Source: Lachnospiraceae bacterium
GTDB lineage: Bacteria > Bacillota_A > Clostridia > Lachnospirales > Lachnospiraceae
Direction: 5' to 3'
Assembly: GCA_021770615.1 (NCBI GenBank)
Contig: JAETQR010000054.1
Span: 1-17,618 of the forward strand
Length of the DNA: 17,618 bases
The notes under the pieces are model-generated. The model did no database searches. It was not told the DNA's origin and saw only the letters and a program-made list of their open reading frames with translations. The position numbers and the translations under genes are program-made. Below, one piece after another: positions 1 to 6,954 of this stretch. How positions within the stretch are numbered: position 1 is the first letter of the stretch; the number at the start of each line of letters is the position of its first letter.

Positions 1-131
1 ATATAAGGTTGAAAAAAAGAGTTGGGAGTTGTATGATGGATAAGACAAAGATGTGGGATCAAAATTTCTCAGGACCAGTCTTTTTTATCCTAACTGACAA
101 TTCGTTTACTTCATCTCATCTGTCTTTTTCA

Positions 132-161
132 TTGACAAACTATCATTTGCCACATTATACT
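132..161 (+). promoter_or_regulatory. Sigma-A promoter for the leader and histidine kinase
   Basis: A consensus -35 TTGACA (132-137) and a -10 TATACT (156-161) are separated by 18 bases; reading the -10 as TTATAC at 155-160 gives 17. The predicted start of transcription is near 167-169, exactly where the large inverted-repeat element begins. The two-component operon would therefore carry a 5' leader of about 285 bases. Confidence 0.65.
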
Positions 162-165
162 TACC

Positions 166-416
166 ATATATGATTCGGGTGTCAGGAGCTCCTTTTCATT
201 AAGGGAGCTGGCAATATGCACAAAAAACAATAAGATGAGCAGCATTATGCACGATGGAGCAAAGACTCAGGGAATCGTGGAAGCCTTTGCTGAACACGAT
301 TCCCACGCCCTAGACTTTGCGGAATGATTCGTGCATCCGGCTGCGAAGATATTGTTTTTTGTGCATATCGCCAATACAGTAAGAAATAAGGAATCTTTGA
401 CAACCGAATCATATAT
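166..416 (+). repeat. Long branched inverted repeat: structured leader RNA or MITE-like element
   Basis: Nested complementary arms span the whole stretch. The outer arm 166-178 pairs perfectly with 404-416 and continues 180-184 with 398-402. A side hairpin is 187-195/201-209. The arm 210-231 pairs with 351-372 with one mismatch. Then 239-243 pairs with 340-344, 247-254 with 329-336, 259-264 with 315-320, and the terminal stem 270-279 with 295-304, closing a 15-base loop. The element starts at the predicted transcription start and ends 36 bases before the kinase start codon. No open reading frame in it is convincing. It could be a cis-acting leader, a stand-alone RNA or a non-autonomous mobile repeat; I do not recognise it as a known riboswitch class. 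Confidence 0.6.
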
Positions 417-452
417 GAAATCCGTTCAGATAAACGGGAAAGGAGACGCCCT

Positions 453-1514
453 TTGCGAGATTTAAGAAATAAATTATTCCTTTTTGCAGCCTGTAGCTAT
501 ATGCTCTGGTACATGGGGGTGGATACGGGTTATATCGTCAACCTTTTATCAGCTCTGACCCTCTCCGCACTTTGCACTTACTACGAACATTCAAAACAAA
601 CCGGCATCCTGCTTGGACTGTATTGTCTACTCTGTCTGGCCTGTCCCGGATTCGGTTTGTATCTTCCGCTCATGTTGTATGACAGCCTGCTTTTTTATCA
701 CCCGGTCTCTCTGGCCGCCGTTTGTGTGACTGGTTTTTTTACATTATTGCAGCTGCCATATGTTCTTCTTTTTCCCTATCTTATAACATTTGTATGCAGC
801 GCCTTTTTCTGTCATTATTCCCAACAGATCAAAAAGCTCTTGTACCGTCTCCATCTGGAGCGGGATGAAAGCAAAGAGAACACGATCCTGTTAAGGGAAC
901 GCAATCAGGCCCTTCGGGAAAAGCAGGACTATGAGATCCACGTCGCAACTCTTTCCGAAAGAAACCGGATCGCCAGAGAAATCCATGACAACGTCGGACA
1001 TATGCTGACCCGCTCCATCCTTCAGACCGGCGCACTCAAAGTGATCAATAAGGATCCCGGACTCAGCGCTCCCCTGTCTGATCTCCATGATACGCTGAAC
1101 ACCGCTATGAACAGCATCCGGACCAGTGTCCACGATCTCCATAACGATTCGATCGATCTGCATGATGTATTAAACGACATTATCTCCCAGATACCAAGGC
1201 CCTCCATCCGACTGGAATATGATATTGAGGGTATCCTGCCACAAAACATTAAATACGCCTTTATCTCCATTATAAAAGAAGCCGTGACGAACATGCAGAA
1301 ACACAGTAATGCGGATTCTGCGCAGATCACGGTCCGGGAGCATCCCGGTTTTTACCATCTTGAGATCCGGGACAATGGTTCCACAGATAATCTCCCGGAA
1401 AGCGAAAACGGCATCGGGCTCATGAATATGAAAGAGCGGGTATTGGCACTGGGGGGAACGATCCGTTTCTCCACGAATAACGGATTCTGTATCAACATAT
1501 CGATCATGCGTTAA
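453..1514 (+). CDS. Sensor histidine kinase, NarL/DesK type (HisKA_3)
   Basis: This is a membrane sensor kinase that should autophosphorylate on a histidine and pass phosphate to the response regulator encoded 51 bases downstream. Residues about 8-120 are strongly hydrophobic and hold roughly four to five membrane segments with almost no extracellular domain, as in intramembrane-sensing kinases such as DesK and LiaS. A charged, coiled-coil-like linker (about 123-165) leads to the HisKA_3 motif REIHDNVGH, with the phosphoacceptor at His178. The ATPase domain shows the N-box (EAVTNMQKHSN, near residue 276), the EIRDNG box and a GIGLMNMKER glycine box. The start is TTG: AAAGGAG at 439-445 sits 7 bases upstream, and no ATG is as well placed. 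A small hairpin (422-436) lies just before the ribosome binding site. The stimulus is unknown. Confidence 0.93.
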   Translation: MRDLRNKLFLFAACSYMLWYMGVDTGYIVNLLSALTLSALCTYYEHSKQTGILLGLYCLLCLACPGFGLYLPLMLYDSLLFYHPVSLAAVCVTGFFTLLQLPYVLLFPYLITFVCSAFFCHYSQQIKKLLYRLHLERDESKENTILLRERNQALREKQDYEIHVATLSERNRIAREIHDNVGHMLTRSILQTGALKVINKDPGLSAPLSDLHDTLNTAMNSIRTSVHDLHNDSIDLHDVLNDIISQIPRPSIRLEYDIEGILPQNIKYAFISIIKEAVTNMQKHSNADSAQITVREHPGFYHLEIRDNGSTDNLPESENGIGLMNMKERVLALGGTIRFSTNNGFCINISIMR

Positions 1515-1565
1515 ATACAGATACTCTTATACCCAAACTCATTAAAAAATGAAAGGACAGATCCT

Positions 1566-2192
1566 ATGAATGTATTGATCGTCGATGATGACAAATTAGT
1601 CTCTCTCTCACTAAAAACGATTTTGGAAACAAGCAACGAGATAAACGTCGCAGGAATTGGAAATGATGGAACAGAAGCCATAGAATTGTATGAAATATAC
1701 CAGCCAGATGTCCTCCTTATGGATATCCGGATGAAAGACATGTCAGGACTGGATGCCGGAAAAGCAATACTACAAAAACACCCTGACGCTAAAATCCTGT
1801 TTCTGACTACGTTTTCCGACGATGAATACATCGTAAAAGCTCTCCACATCGGTGCCAAAGGCTATATTTTAAAGCAGAATTTTGAAAGCATCATTCCCGC
1901 CCTGATCGCCGTGCATGGTGGCCAGACTGTTTTCGGGGAAACAATTACCGGAAAACTTCCCACTCTGATCAAAAGTCCGTCCACATCCTTTGATCCTGAT
2001 CAATACAACCTCACGGAAAAAGAAATGGAGCTCATTGAACTGGTGGCAGAAGGTTTCAACAACCGGGAAATCGCAGAACGATCGTATCTCAGCGAGGGCA
2101 CGGTTCGCAATTATCTCAGTACGATCCTTGAAAAACTGGAACTGCGAGACCGCACCCAGCTGGCTGTATTTTACTATCGGGAGTGCCAATAA
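1566..2192 (+). CDS. Response regulator, NarL/LuxR family
   Basis: This is a DNA-binding response regulator of 208 residues, the partner of the upstream kinase. The receiver domain (about 2-120) has the acidic pocket D7-D9, the phosphoacceptor Asp53 (VLLMDIRM), the switch Thr81 and the conserved Lys103 (GYILK). The C-terminal GerE/LuxR helix-turn-helix (about 145-205) reads LTEKEMELIELVAEG, then NNREIAERSYLSEGTVRNYL. Spacing and length are normal for the family. AAAGGA at 1552-1557 is 8 bases before the ATG. No clear terminator follows, so the transcript may run into the small toxin-like gene downstream. Target genes cannot be read from the sequence. Confidence 0.95.
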   Translation: MNVLIVDDDKLVSLSLKTILETSNEINVAGIGNDGTEAIELYEIYQPDVLLMDIRMKDMSGLDAGKAILQKHPDAKILFLTTFSDDEYIVKALHIGAKGYILKQNFESIIPALIAVHGGQTVFGETITGKLPTLIKSPSTSFDPDQYNLTEKEMELIELVAEGFNNREIAERSYLSEGTVRNYLSTILEKLELRDRTQLAVFYYRECQ

Positions 2193-2233
2193 ATTTATTA
2201 AAATAAAAAAGCATAGAAATCGGTTTAAAATTA

Positions 2234-2242
2234 TGTTACACT
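2234..2242 (+). promoter_or_regulatory. Putative extended -10 promoter of the toxin-like gene
   Basis: TG-T-TACACT forms an extended -10 (TG at 2234-2235, hexamer 2237-2242). The -35 position (about 2214-2219) is poor. The predicted start near 2249 gives a 5' leader of about 36 bases before the ATG at 2285. Readthrough from the response regulator gene is an alternative source of transcript. Confidence 0.4.
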
Positions 2243-2277
2243 ATATCTGCTGTCGACTCTTTCCAGTAGGGAGGAGG

Positions 2278-2307
2278 TGGTTCAATGAATATAATCATCA
2301 CTTTTCT
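2278..2307 (+). repeat. Direct repeat copy A, over the toxin start region
   Basis: Thirty bases matching 2442-2471 at 27 of 30 positions, in the same orientation. It covers the spacer after the AGGAGG, the ATG at 2285 and codons 1-7. RNA made leftward through copy B would be antisense to this region. The layout matches the DRa/DRb repeats of the Fst/par type I toxin-antitoxin system. Confidence 0.85.
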
Positions 2308-2371
2308 TATCTCTGTTGCAGCAGGTGTAGTTAGCTACTACATATGCAAATGGCTGAACAGAGATGACTGA
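2285..2371 (+). CDS. 28-residue membrane peptide, Fst-like type I toxin candidate
   Basis: A short gene read directly from the sequence: ATG at 2285, TGA at 2369-2371, 28 residues. An excellent AGGAGG (2272-2277) lies 7 bases upstream. The peptide starts MNIIITFLISVAAG, forming one hydrophobic transmembrane helix (about 2-21), and ends with a charged tail KWLNRDD. The spacing from the helix glycine to Trp-Leu (nine residues), followed by a basic/acidic tail, matches the pattern of Fst-family toxins as I recall it (Gly...Trp-Leu-Asp-Lys-Arg). A GC-rich terminator follows, and a convergent promoter produces antisense RNA carrying a near copy of the start region. Function as a toxin is inferred from this architecture, not from a database match. 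A small membrane-regulatory peptide is an alternative. Confidence 0.75.
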   Translation: MNIIITFLISVAAGVVSYYICKWLNRDD

Positions 2372-2406
2372 CAGCACAGCCTGACGGAAGAGACCACCTT
2401 ACGGTC

Positions 2407-2442
2407 GAACCCCCCGGAGTTGCCGCTCCGGGGGGTTCTTTT
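2407..2442 (+). terminator. Rho-independent terminator of the toxin mRNA
   Basis: A perfect 13-base-pair stem (2407-2419 with 2426-2438) has a 6-base loop and is followed by TTTT (2439-2442). The stem would also form in the convergent antisense RNA, but that strand lacks a T-run after it. The hairpin is thus shared by both RNAs, and only the plus direction has a canonical U-tract. Confidence 0.85.
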
Positions 2443-2471
2443 GGTTCAATAAATTTTATCATCACTTTTCT
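2442..2471 (+). repeat. Direct repeat copy B, at the 5' end of the antisense RNA
   Basis: Second copy of the 30-base repeat at 2278-2307, differing at three positions (a G/A and two A/T changes). It lies immediately downstream, on the minus strand, of the predicted antisense transcription start. This is the placement expected for a trans-pairing seed. Confidence 0.85.
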
Positions 2472-2478
2472 AGCTAAG

Positions 2479-2510
2479 ATTATACTATGATAAATCAAAA
2501 TAAATGTCAA
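2479..2510 (-). promoter_or_regulatory. Promoter of the antisense RNA
   Basis: On the minus strand a perfect -35 TTGACA (complement of 2505-2510) is followed by a perfect -10 TATAAT (complement of 2479-2484). The spacer is 20 bases, longer than the usual 17; a TAGTAT reading gives 17. The -35 begins 25 bases after the copA stop codon, on the same strand. Confidence 0.6.
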
Positions 2511-2534
2511 GAATTTTTTTGCAACACAATCCAC

Positions 2535-2744
2535 TTACTCGATTCCCAACACTTTATAATCCTGATCTTCGACCGCCTTTTTTAATACGCCATCCTCGAC
2601 GTCCGCATTCAGGGAAACTTCTGCCATTCCCTTTTCGTGGCTCACTTCGGCACTTTCTACTCCCTCGAGTGCCTCAAGGCATTTTTTTACCCTTGCCTCA
2701 CAGTGTCCACACATCATTCCTTCGATTTTTAATGTCTTTTTCAT
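2535..2744 (-). CDS. copZ: Possible internal translation start giving a free CopZ-like chaperone
   Basis: Inside copA and in the same frame, codon 773 is an ATG preceded by AAAGGAG (complement of 2754-2760) with a 9-base spacer. Initiation here would make a 69-residue protein starting MKKTLKIEGMMCGHC, which has the usual length and start of a stand-alone CopZ chaperone. The upstream linker is low-complexity Lys/Glu, as if the purine-rich ribosome binding site is simply being read through. It may be a former separate copZ joined to copA by loss of a stop, or a deliberate two-product gene. Expression as a separate protein is inferred, not shown. Confidence 0.5.
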   Translation of the reverse strand: MKKTLKIEGMMCGHCEARVKKCLEALEGVESAEVSHEKGMAEVSLNADVEDGVLKKAVEDQDYKVLGIE

Positions 2745-5060
2745 CTTATTTTTCTCCTTTCTTTTTTCCTTCTTCCTGTCCCGTTTCGTACTCCGAAGAT
2801 CAAGAAAATTAAGCCGCAGTGCATTGCTCACAACACAGAAACTGGAAAGTCCCATCGCCGCAGCTCCAAACATAGGGTTTAACTGCCATCCAAACAGCGG
2901 GATCCACACTCCTGCTGCCAAAGGAATCCCGATCACATTATAAATAAATGCCCAGAACAGGTTTTCATGTATATTTTTCAGTACGCCCCGGCTGAGACGT
3001 ATCGCCGCCGGCACATCCAAAAGCTGGCTCTTCATCAACACCACGTCTGCAGCGTCCACTGCGACATCCGTCCCGGCGCCGATCGCAATTCCGATATCGG
3101 CCCTCGTAAGAGCCGGTGCGTCATTGATCCCATCCCCCACCATGATCACTTTTCCTCCCCCGGAAAGCTTCCTCACTTCATTTTCTTTACCATCCGGCAG
3201 CACCCCGGCGATGATCTCATCTACCTCTGCCTGTCTTCCGATCGCTTCTGCCGTCTTTTCATTGTCACCAGTCAGCATCACAACCCGGATACCCATGTTC
3301 TTCAATTCCCTGACTGCCTGCGGGCTGTCTTTCTTTATCACATCTGCTACAGCGATACAACCAAGCAGACGTTTATCCTTTGCAAAATACAATGGTGTCT
3401 TTCCCTCGCCTGAGAATTTATCTCCCATCTCTTTTACATCAGAAGGAATCGGAGCAAACTGCTCGATAAATTCATATTTTCCGCCGGCAATCTGTTCATT
3501 GCCGATGAGCCCCCGCAGTCCGTTCCCAGCCACGGCCCGGAAGTCCGAAACCTCCTCTGCTTTCATCCCATGGCTGTCTCCGTATTCGATCACTGCCCTT
3601 GCGAGCGGATGCTCGCTCTTACTTTCCAGTGCATAAGCCGCCCGGAGCAATTCCTCTTCCCCGGCTCCAAGTCCTGCACATACATCGGTTACTTTGGGCT
3701 GGCCAAGCGTGATCGTTCCCGTCTTATCAAGCACGACGATCTGCGCCTTTCCGGTCTCCTCTAACGACACCGCCGTCTTAAATAAAATCCCGTTTTTCGC
3801 ACCCATGCCATTTCCGACCATGATCGCAACCGGCGTCGCAAGTCCAAGTGCACACGGACAACTGATGACAAGTACGGATATCCCTCTCGCAAGTGCATAC
3901 CCAAATGTCTGTCCCGCCAGCATCCAGACAAGGATCGAAAGGGCCGCAATTCCAATGACAACCGGTACAAACACTCCGGATACCCGGTCTGCAACTTTGG
4001 CGATCGGTGCTTTCGTCGCCGCTGCATCACTCACCATTTGAATGATCTGGGAAAGCGTGGTGTCCTCTCCGACACGCTCTGCCTCACATGTAAGAAATCC
4101 ATCCTGATTGATCGTGGCGGCAGAGACCAGATCTCCTTTTTCCTTATCCACAGGCACGCTCTCGCCGGTAAGTGCCGCTTCATTGACCGAACCGTTTCCT
4201 TCTATGACGATTCCGTCTACCGGGATGCTTTCTCCCGGACGCACCACAAAGATGTCTCCCTTCTTCACGTTTGCAACCGGGACTTCCCGTTCCTCTCCAT
4301 CCACCAGGATGACTGCATTTTTCGGGGCAAGCCGCATCAGACTTTTCAGGGCATCGGTCGTCCTTCCCTTCGAGCGCGCCTCCAGCATTTTCCCTACGGT
4401 GATAAGCGTCAGGATCGTCGCTGCGGACTCAAAATAAAATTCATGCATATACCGCTGCATCCCTGTCATATCGCCATCCATCTGCGCATAAGACATACCA
4501 AACAGGGCGTATACACTATAGACAAATGCTGCACCCGCACCGAGAGCTACCAGTGTATCCATATTCGGCGCCCGATGCAAAAGCCCCCGGAAACCGCTGA
4601 CAAAAAACCGCTGGTTGATGACCATGACCATGATGGTAAGCAAAAGCTGGATGAGCCCAAGCGCCATATGGTTTTTTTCAAGAAATTCCGGCAACGGCCA
4701 TCCCCACATCATATTGCCCATAGAAATGTACATAAGCGCAACGAGAAAGATCACCGAGGCGATCAACCGTTTTTTCAACAATGGTGTGTCGTGATCCTCA
4801 AGCACTTCTGCCATATCAGAGCCCGCACCTCCACCGGAAACACCTTCTGCATTTTCTGCCATTCTCTTTGGCTCTGCATGATATCCGGCATCCTCGACTG
4901 CTTTTATGACTTCCTGCGCTGTCACAGCCCCCTCAACCCCCATGGAGTTTGTCAGCAGGCTGACGGACACGGATTCCACCCCCGGAATCTTGCTGACTGC
5001 TTTTTCCACCCGCGAACTGCATGCCGCACAGCTCATACCTGTCACACAATACTGTTCCAT
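2535..5060 (-). CDS. copA: Copper-exporting P1B-type ATPase with C-terminal CopZ-like domain
   Basis: This pump exports Cu(I) across the cytoplasmic membrane using ATP. The N-terminal heavy-metal domain carries GMSCAAC (Cys11, Cys14). The core has the actuator TGE (298-300), the transmembrane metal site CPC (401-403), the phosphorylation motif DKTGT with Asp445, and the hinge GDGINDAP (from about 642). Unusually, after the last membrane segments a Lys/Glu-rich linker (about 760-772) leads to a second heavy-metal domain with GMMCGHC (Cys784, Cys787), like the free chaperone CopZ. At 841 residues it is longer than typical CopA for this reason. The ATG has AGGAGG at 5073-5078, 12 bases upstream. 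It lies 35 bases after csoR and should be co-transcribed from the CsoR-controlled promoter. No obvious terminator follows the stop. Confidence 0.97.
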   Translation of the reverse strand: MEQYCVTGMSCAACSSRVEKAVSKIPGVESVSVSLLTNSMGVEGAVTAQEVIKAVEDAGYHAEPKRMAENAEGVSGGGAGSDMAEVLEDHDTPLLKKRLIASVIFLVALMYISMGNMMWGWPLPEFLEKNHMALGLIQLLLTIMVMVINQRFFVSGFRGLLHRAPNMDTLVALGAGAAFVYSVYALFGMSYAQMDGDMTGMQRYMHEFYFESAATILTLITVGKMLEARSKGRTTDALKSLMRLAPKNAVILVDGEEREVPVANVKKGDIFVVRPGESIPVDGIVIEGNGSVNEAALTGESVPVDKEKGDLVSAATINQDGFLTCEAERVGEDTTLSQIIQMVSDAAATKAPIAKVADRVSGVFVPVVIGIAALSILVWMLAGQTFGYALARGISVLVISCPCALGLATPVAIMVGNGMGAKNGILFKTAVSLEETGKAQIVVLDKTGTITLGQPKVTDVCAGLGAGEEELLRAAYALESKSEHPLARAVIEYGDSHGMKAEEVSDFRAVAGNGLRGLIGNEQIAGGKYEFIEQFAPIPSDVKEMGDKFSGEGKTPLYFAKDKRLLGCIAVADVIKKDSPQAVRELKNMGIRVVMLTGDNEKTAEAIGRQAEVDEIIAGVLPDGKENEVRKLSGGGKVIMVGDGINDAPALTRADIGIAIGAGTDVAVDAADVVLMKSQLLDVPAAIRLSRGVLKNIHENLFWAFIYNVIGIPLAAGVWIPLFGWQLNPMFGAAAMGLSSFCVVSNALRLNFLDLRSTKRDRKKEKRKEKNKMKKTLKIEGMMCGHCEARVKKCLEALEGVESAEVSHEKGMAEVSLNADVEDGVLKKAVEDQDYKVLGIE

Positions 5061-5095
5061 GATCTGTTTATTCCTCCTGAATCTATCAATAACAT

Positions 5096-5398
5096 TTACC
5101 TCATCAACTTCTGCAGCGTCCCCACAAGTTCTTCGATGGTCTCATCCTTTCCCTCGCGGATATCATTTGCCACGCAGGTACGGATATGATCTGCCATCAA
5201 CACCTTATTGAAACTATTCAGAGCCGCCGTGATCGCCGACACCTGTGTGAGGATATCAACGCAATAGGCATCTTTTTCCACCATTTTTTCTACACCGCGG
5301 ACCTGGCCTTCGATTCGCTTCAAACGGTTTAGAAGGTCCTTATGTTCTTTTTCACTCCGCTCTTTTTTCTTATTGGTACAATTACATTCTTTTTCCAT
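5096..5398 (-). CDS. csoR: Copper-sensing transcriptional repressor CsoR
   Basis: A small all-helical repressor of 100 residues that binds its operator without Cu(I) and releases it when copper binds. The Cu(I) ligands of the CsoR family are present: Cys46 (DAYCVDILTQ), His71 and Cys75 (ADHIRTC), as is the conserved NRLKRIEGQVRGVEKM helix. The N-terminal extension CNC (Cys5, Cys7), followed by a Lys/Glu-rich stretch, is extra to the core fold and could be an additional metal site. The start ATG has GGAG 8 bases upstream. It is the first gene of the operon with copA and lies directly behind a promoter containing a CsoR-type operator, so autoregulation is expected. The Cys-His-Cys pattern separates it from nickel (RcnR) and formaldehyde (FrmR) relatives. 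Confidence 0.95.
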   Translation of the reverse strand: MEKECNCTNKKKERSEKEHKDLLNRLKRIEGQVRGVEKMVEKDAYCVDILTQVSAITAALNSFNKVLMADHIRTCVANDIREGKDETIEELVGTLQKLMR

Positions 5399-5464
5399 TT
5401 ATTGTTCTCCATTCTTCCGGGATGTATTCAGAATATATACAGTCCGGGCAACTCTGTATTTATG

Positions 5465-5493
5465 ATTATATACCCCCATGGGGTATGTGTCAA
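5465..5493 (-). promoter_or_regulatory. csoR-copA promoter with CsoR operator in the spacer
   Basis: On the minus strand a perfect -35 TTGACA (complement of 5488-5493) and a perfect -10 TATAAT (complement of 5465-5470) are 17 bases apart. The spacer is filled by the pseudo-palindrome ATACCCC-N3-GGGGTAT (5470-5486), the CsoR-type operator. Bound CsoR would occlude both promoter elements. Transcription should begin near 5458. Confidence 0.92.
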
Positions 5494-5496
5494 GTA

Positions 5497-5534
5497 AATA
5501 AAAAGACAGCTTCTTCAACATATTTAAAGCTGCC
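5497..5534 (-). terminator. Terminator of the ABC transporter operon
   Basis: On the minus strand, stem GGCAGCTT (complement of 5527-5534) pairs with AAGCTGTC (complement of 5505-5512), one pair being a wobble, followed by TTTTTATTT (complement of 5496-5504). The 5' arm ends just before the stop codon of the half-permease gene. It lies only a few bases from the -35 of the csoR promoter. Confidence 0.7.
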
Positions 5535-6954
5535 CCTCATTTTTCAAAATTTCCTCTTTGATCTCATTGATCTGCATCCTCTCCTCATCCGATAACATAT
5601 CTGCCCTTCTTTTCCGGCAATACGCTAACGTCCGCCCGGCCAGTACCTCCTGCACATAATTTTCCGACCATGAGTACGAAAATCCTTTTGCCGTCAGCAT
5701 GATAACGAGATTATCAAATATACTGAGATCATCTATAAATAATTTCCTCGTGTTGCAATTTTCGAGATAATCCCATACCCGGCCGGCATAATTCCTGTTT
5801 ATCAATCTGAGCATGACAAAACCGGCCAGACAGACTGCAAACTGGATGCCGGGTATGATAAACGGCATATAAAAACGGACTTCCCAAAAGCTCTCCACAT
5901 CGTTAGGAAGAAAATATGCAGCAAATGATAAAAGAAACGCAGGCAGTATACAGATAAACGGCACCCTGAAAAACCTGTTATAATAATGCTGGTTTTCCTT
6001 TTTCCGTTCCTTTTCCTGCAAATGATCGTTTACATACATAAGATACGCAAAGTCCCGTTTATTCTTCATAAGAATAACAGATATCCACACCACCAGATAG
6101 ATTACGCAAAATGACGACATGAGCAGTAATTTGATACCCCTCTTTTTCCCTTCTCCCCAGTAAAGAGGATCTGCTTTTTTCAAAATATCCCCTACCGGAT
6201 ATATGATTCCGCTTTCAGGAAATGACTTCCGGAATTCTCCGATCTCATCTGCCTCGGCGTAAAAGAAAGTACCGGAAGACCTTACATACCATTTTGGATT
6301 TCGGATCTCGATCCGGGGATTCAGAAAGCAATGCATGACCTGAAACGGTGAGACATTTCCATACACACCTTTCCAGAACATGGATCTTTCAACACGACTG
6401 CTGAGCGTAGCACTACCCACCGGCTGACGGAAAAAGATCTCATCCTGTTTTATGATCCCTGCCACTTTACACTCGATCGTCTTTACCGGATCAGGTTTTC
6501 CGTAAAAAGATATCGTACCATATATTTTTACTTCCATCATGGAACCGACAGGGTGGTCATGTTCCATATCCTTTGACACGATCACCTCATTTGGGTCTGT
6601 CGCCGAAAACCCGTCGCCCTTTTCCAGCGGATAATCAAACATTTCCCATGCCCGCTCCGAACAGCTGAACACATCATATCCCTGAAAAGAATTTACATGT
6701 TTTACCTCCAGATCATCAAAATGTTCTTTGATATACTCATCCGCCGGATCGCTTTCTTCCGCTACAATAGCACTGGCATAGTAGTACCAGCCCTCTCCCA
6801 TCCTTTCAAGGGGACGCCACTTATCCATGCTCGCCTGAAGGTACAGCATACTGTAGAATGTATACATTCCTGTAATTGCCAGTATGAGTATAAATACAAC
6901 ATACGCCAGCCTGGACTTCTGGCGCACCAGTTTTATCACTTGCCTAAACTTCAT
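5524..6954 (-). CDS. Divergent FtsX/MacB-like half-permease of the ABC transporter
   Basis: A membrane protein of 476 residues with the four-segment layout of MacB/FtsX half-permeases. It has TM1 about 16-37, an extracytoplasmic domain about 38-270 of MacB_PCD character (NEVIVSK...HPVGSMMEVKIYG...CKVAGIIKQ), TM2 about 273-293, TM3 about 329-349 and TM4 about 362-384. An unusual cytoplasmic tail of about 90 residues follows. KRDFAYLMYVND after TM2 resembles the coupling helix that touches the ATPase, although the overall FtsX signature is weak. The start at 6954 is preferred over the ATG at 6966: an AAAGG directly abuts the 6966 ATG but is 11-12 bases from the 6954 ATG. Either start overlaps the end of the ATPase gene, implying translational coupling. 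It is the last gene of the operon. Confidence 0.72.
   Translation of the reverse strand: MKFRQVIKLVRQKSRLAYVVFILILAITGMYTFYSMLYLQASMDKWRPLERMGEGWYYYASAIVAEESDPADEYIKEHFDDLEVKHVNSFQGYDVFSCSERAWEMFDYPLEKGDGFSATDPNEVIVSKDMEHDHPVGSMMEVKIYGTISFYGKPDPVKTIECKVAGIIKQDEIFFRQPVGSATLSSRVERSMFWKGVYGNVSPFQVMHCFLNPRIEIRNPKWYVRSSGTFFYAEADEIGEFRKSFPESGIIYPVGDILKKADPLYWGEGKKRGIKLLLMSSFCVIYLVVWISVILMKNKRDFAYLMYVNDHLQEKERKKENQHYYNRFFRVPFICILPAFLLSFAAYFLPNDVESFWEVRFYMPFIIPGIQFAVCLAGFVMLRLINRNYAGRVWDYLENCNTRKLFIDDLSIFDNLVIMLTAKGFSYSWSENYVQEVLAGRTLAYCRKRRADMLSDEERMQINEIKEEILKNEGQL

Larger units (their letters stand above)
2407..2472 (-). ncRNA. Candidate antisense RNA antitoxin
   Basis: A minus-strand promoter (2479-2510) predicts transcription starting near 2472, reading leftward. 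The first 30 bases of that RNA are the complement of repeat copy B (2442-2471), and so pair at 27 of 30 positions with the toxin mRNA start region (2278-2307), including the start codon. The RNA then enters the 13-bp GC hairpin, where it may end at about 66 bases. The 3' end is uncertain because there is no U-run on this strand; a longer RNA would also be fully complementary to the toxin coding sequence. Confidence 0.6.

Noticed and set aside
3..173. Open frame with ATGs at 33 and 36 ending at 173
   Set aside because: Composition is Ser/Thr/His/Asn-rich with no recognisable domain, and it runs through the -35/-10 of the leader promoter. A second frame ending with TAA at 41-43 could be the tail of an upstream gene but is too short to judge.
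4038..5189. Long 383-residue plus-strand open frame
   Set aside because: It is the antisense shadow of copA and csoR; its protein is rich in His, Cys and Arg with no domain.
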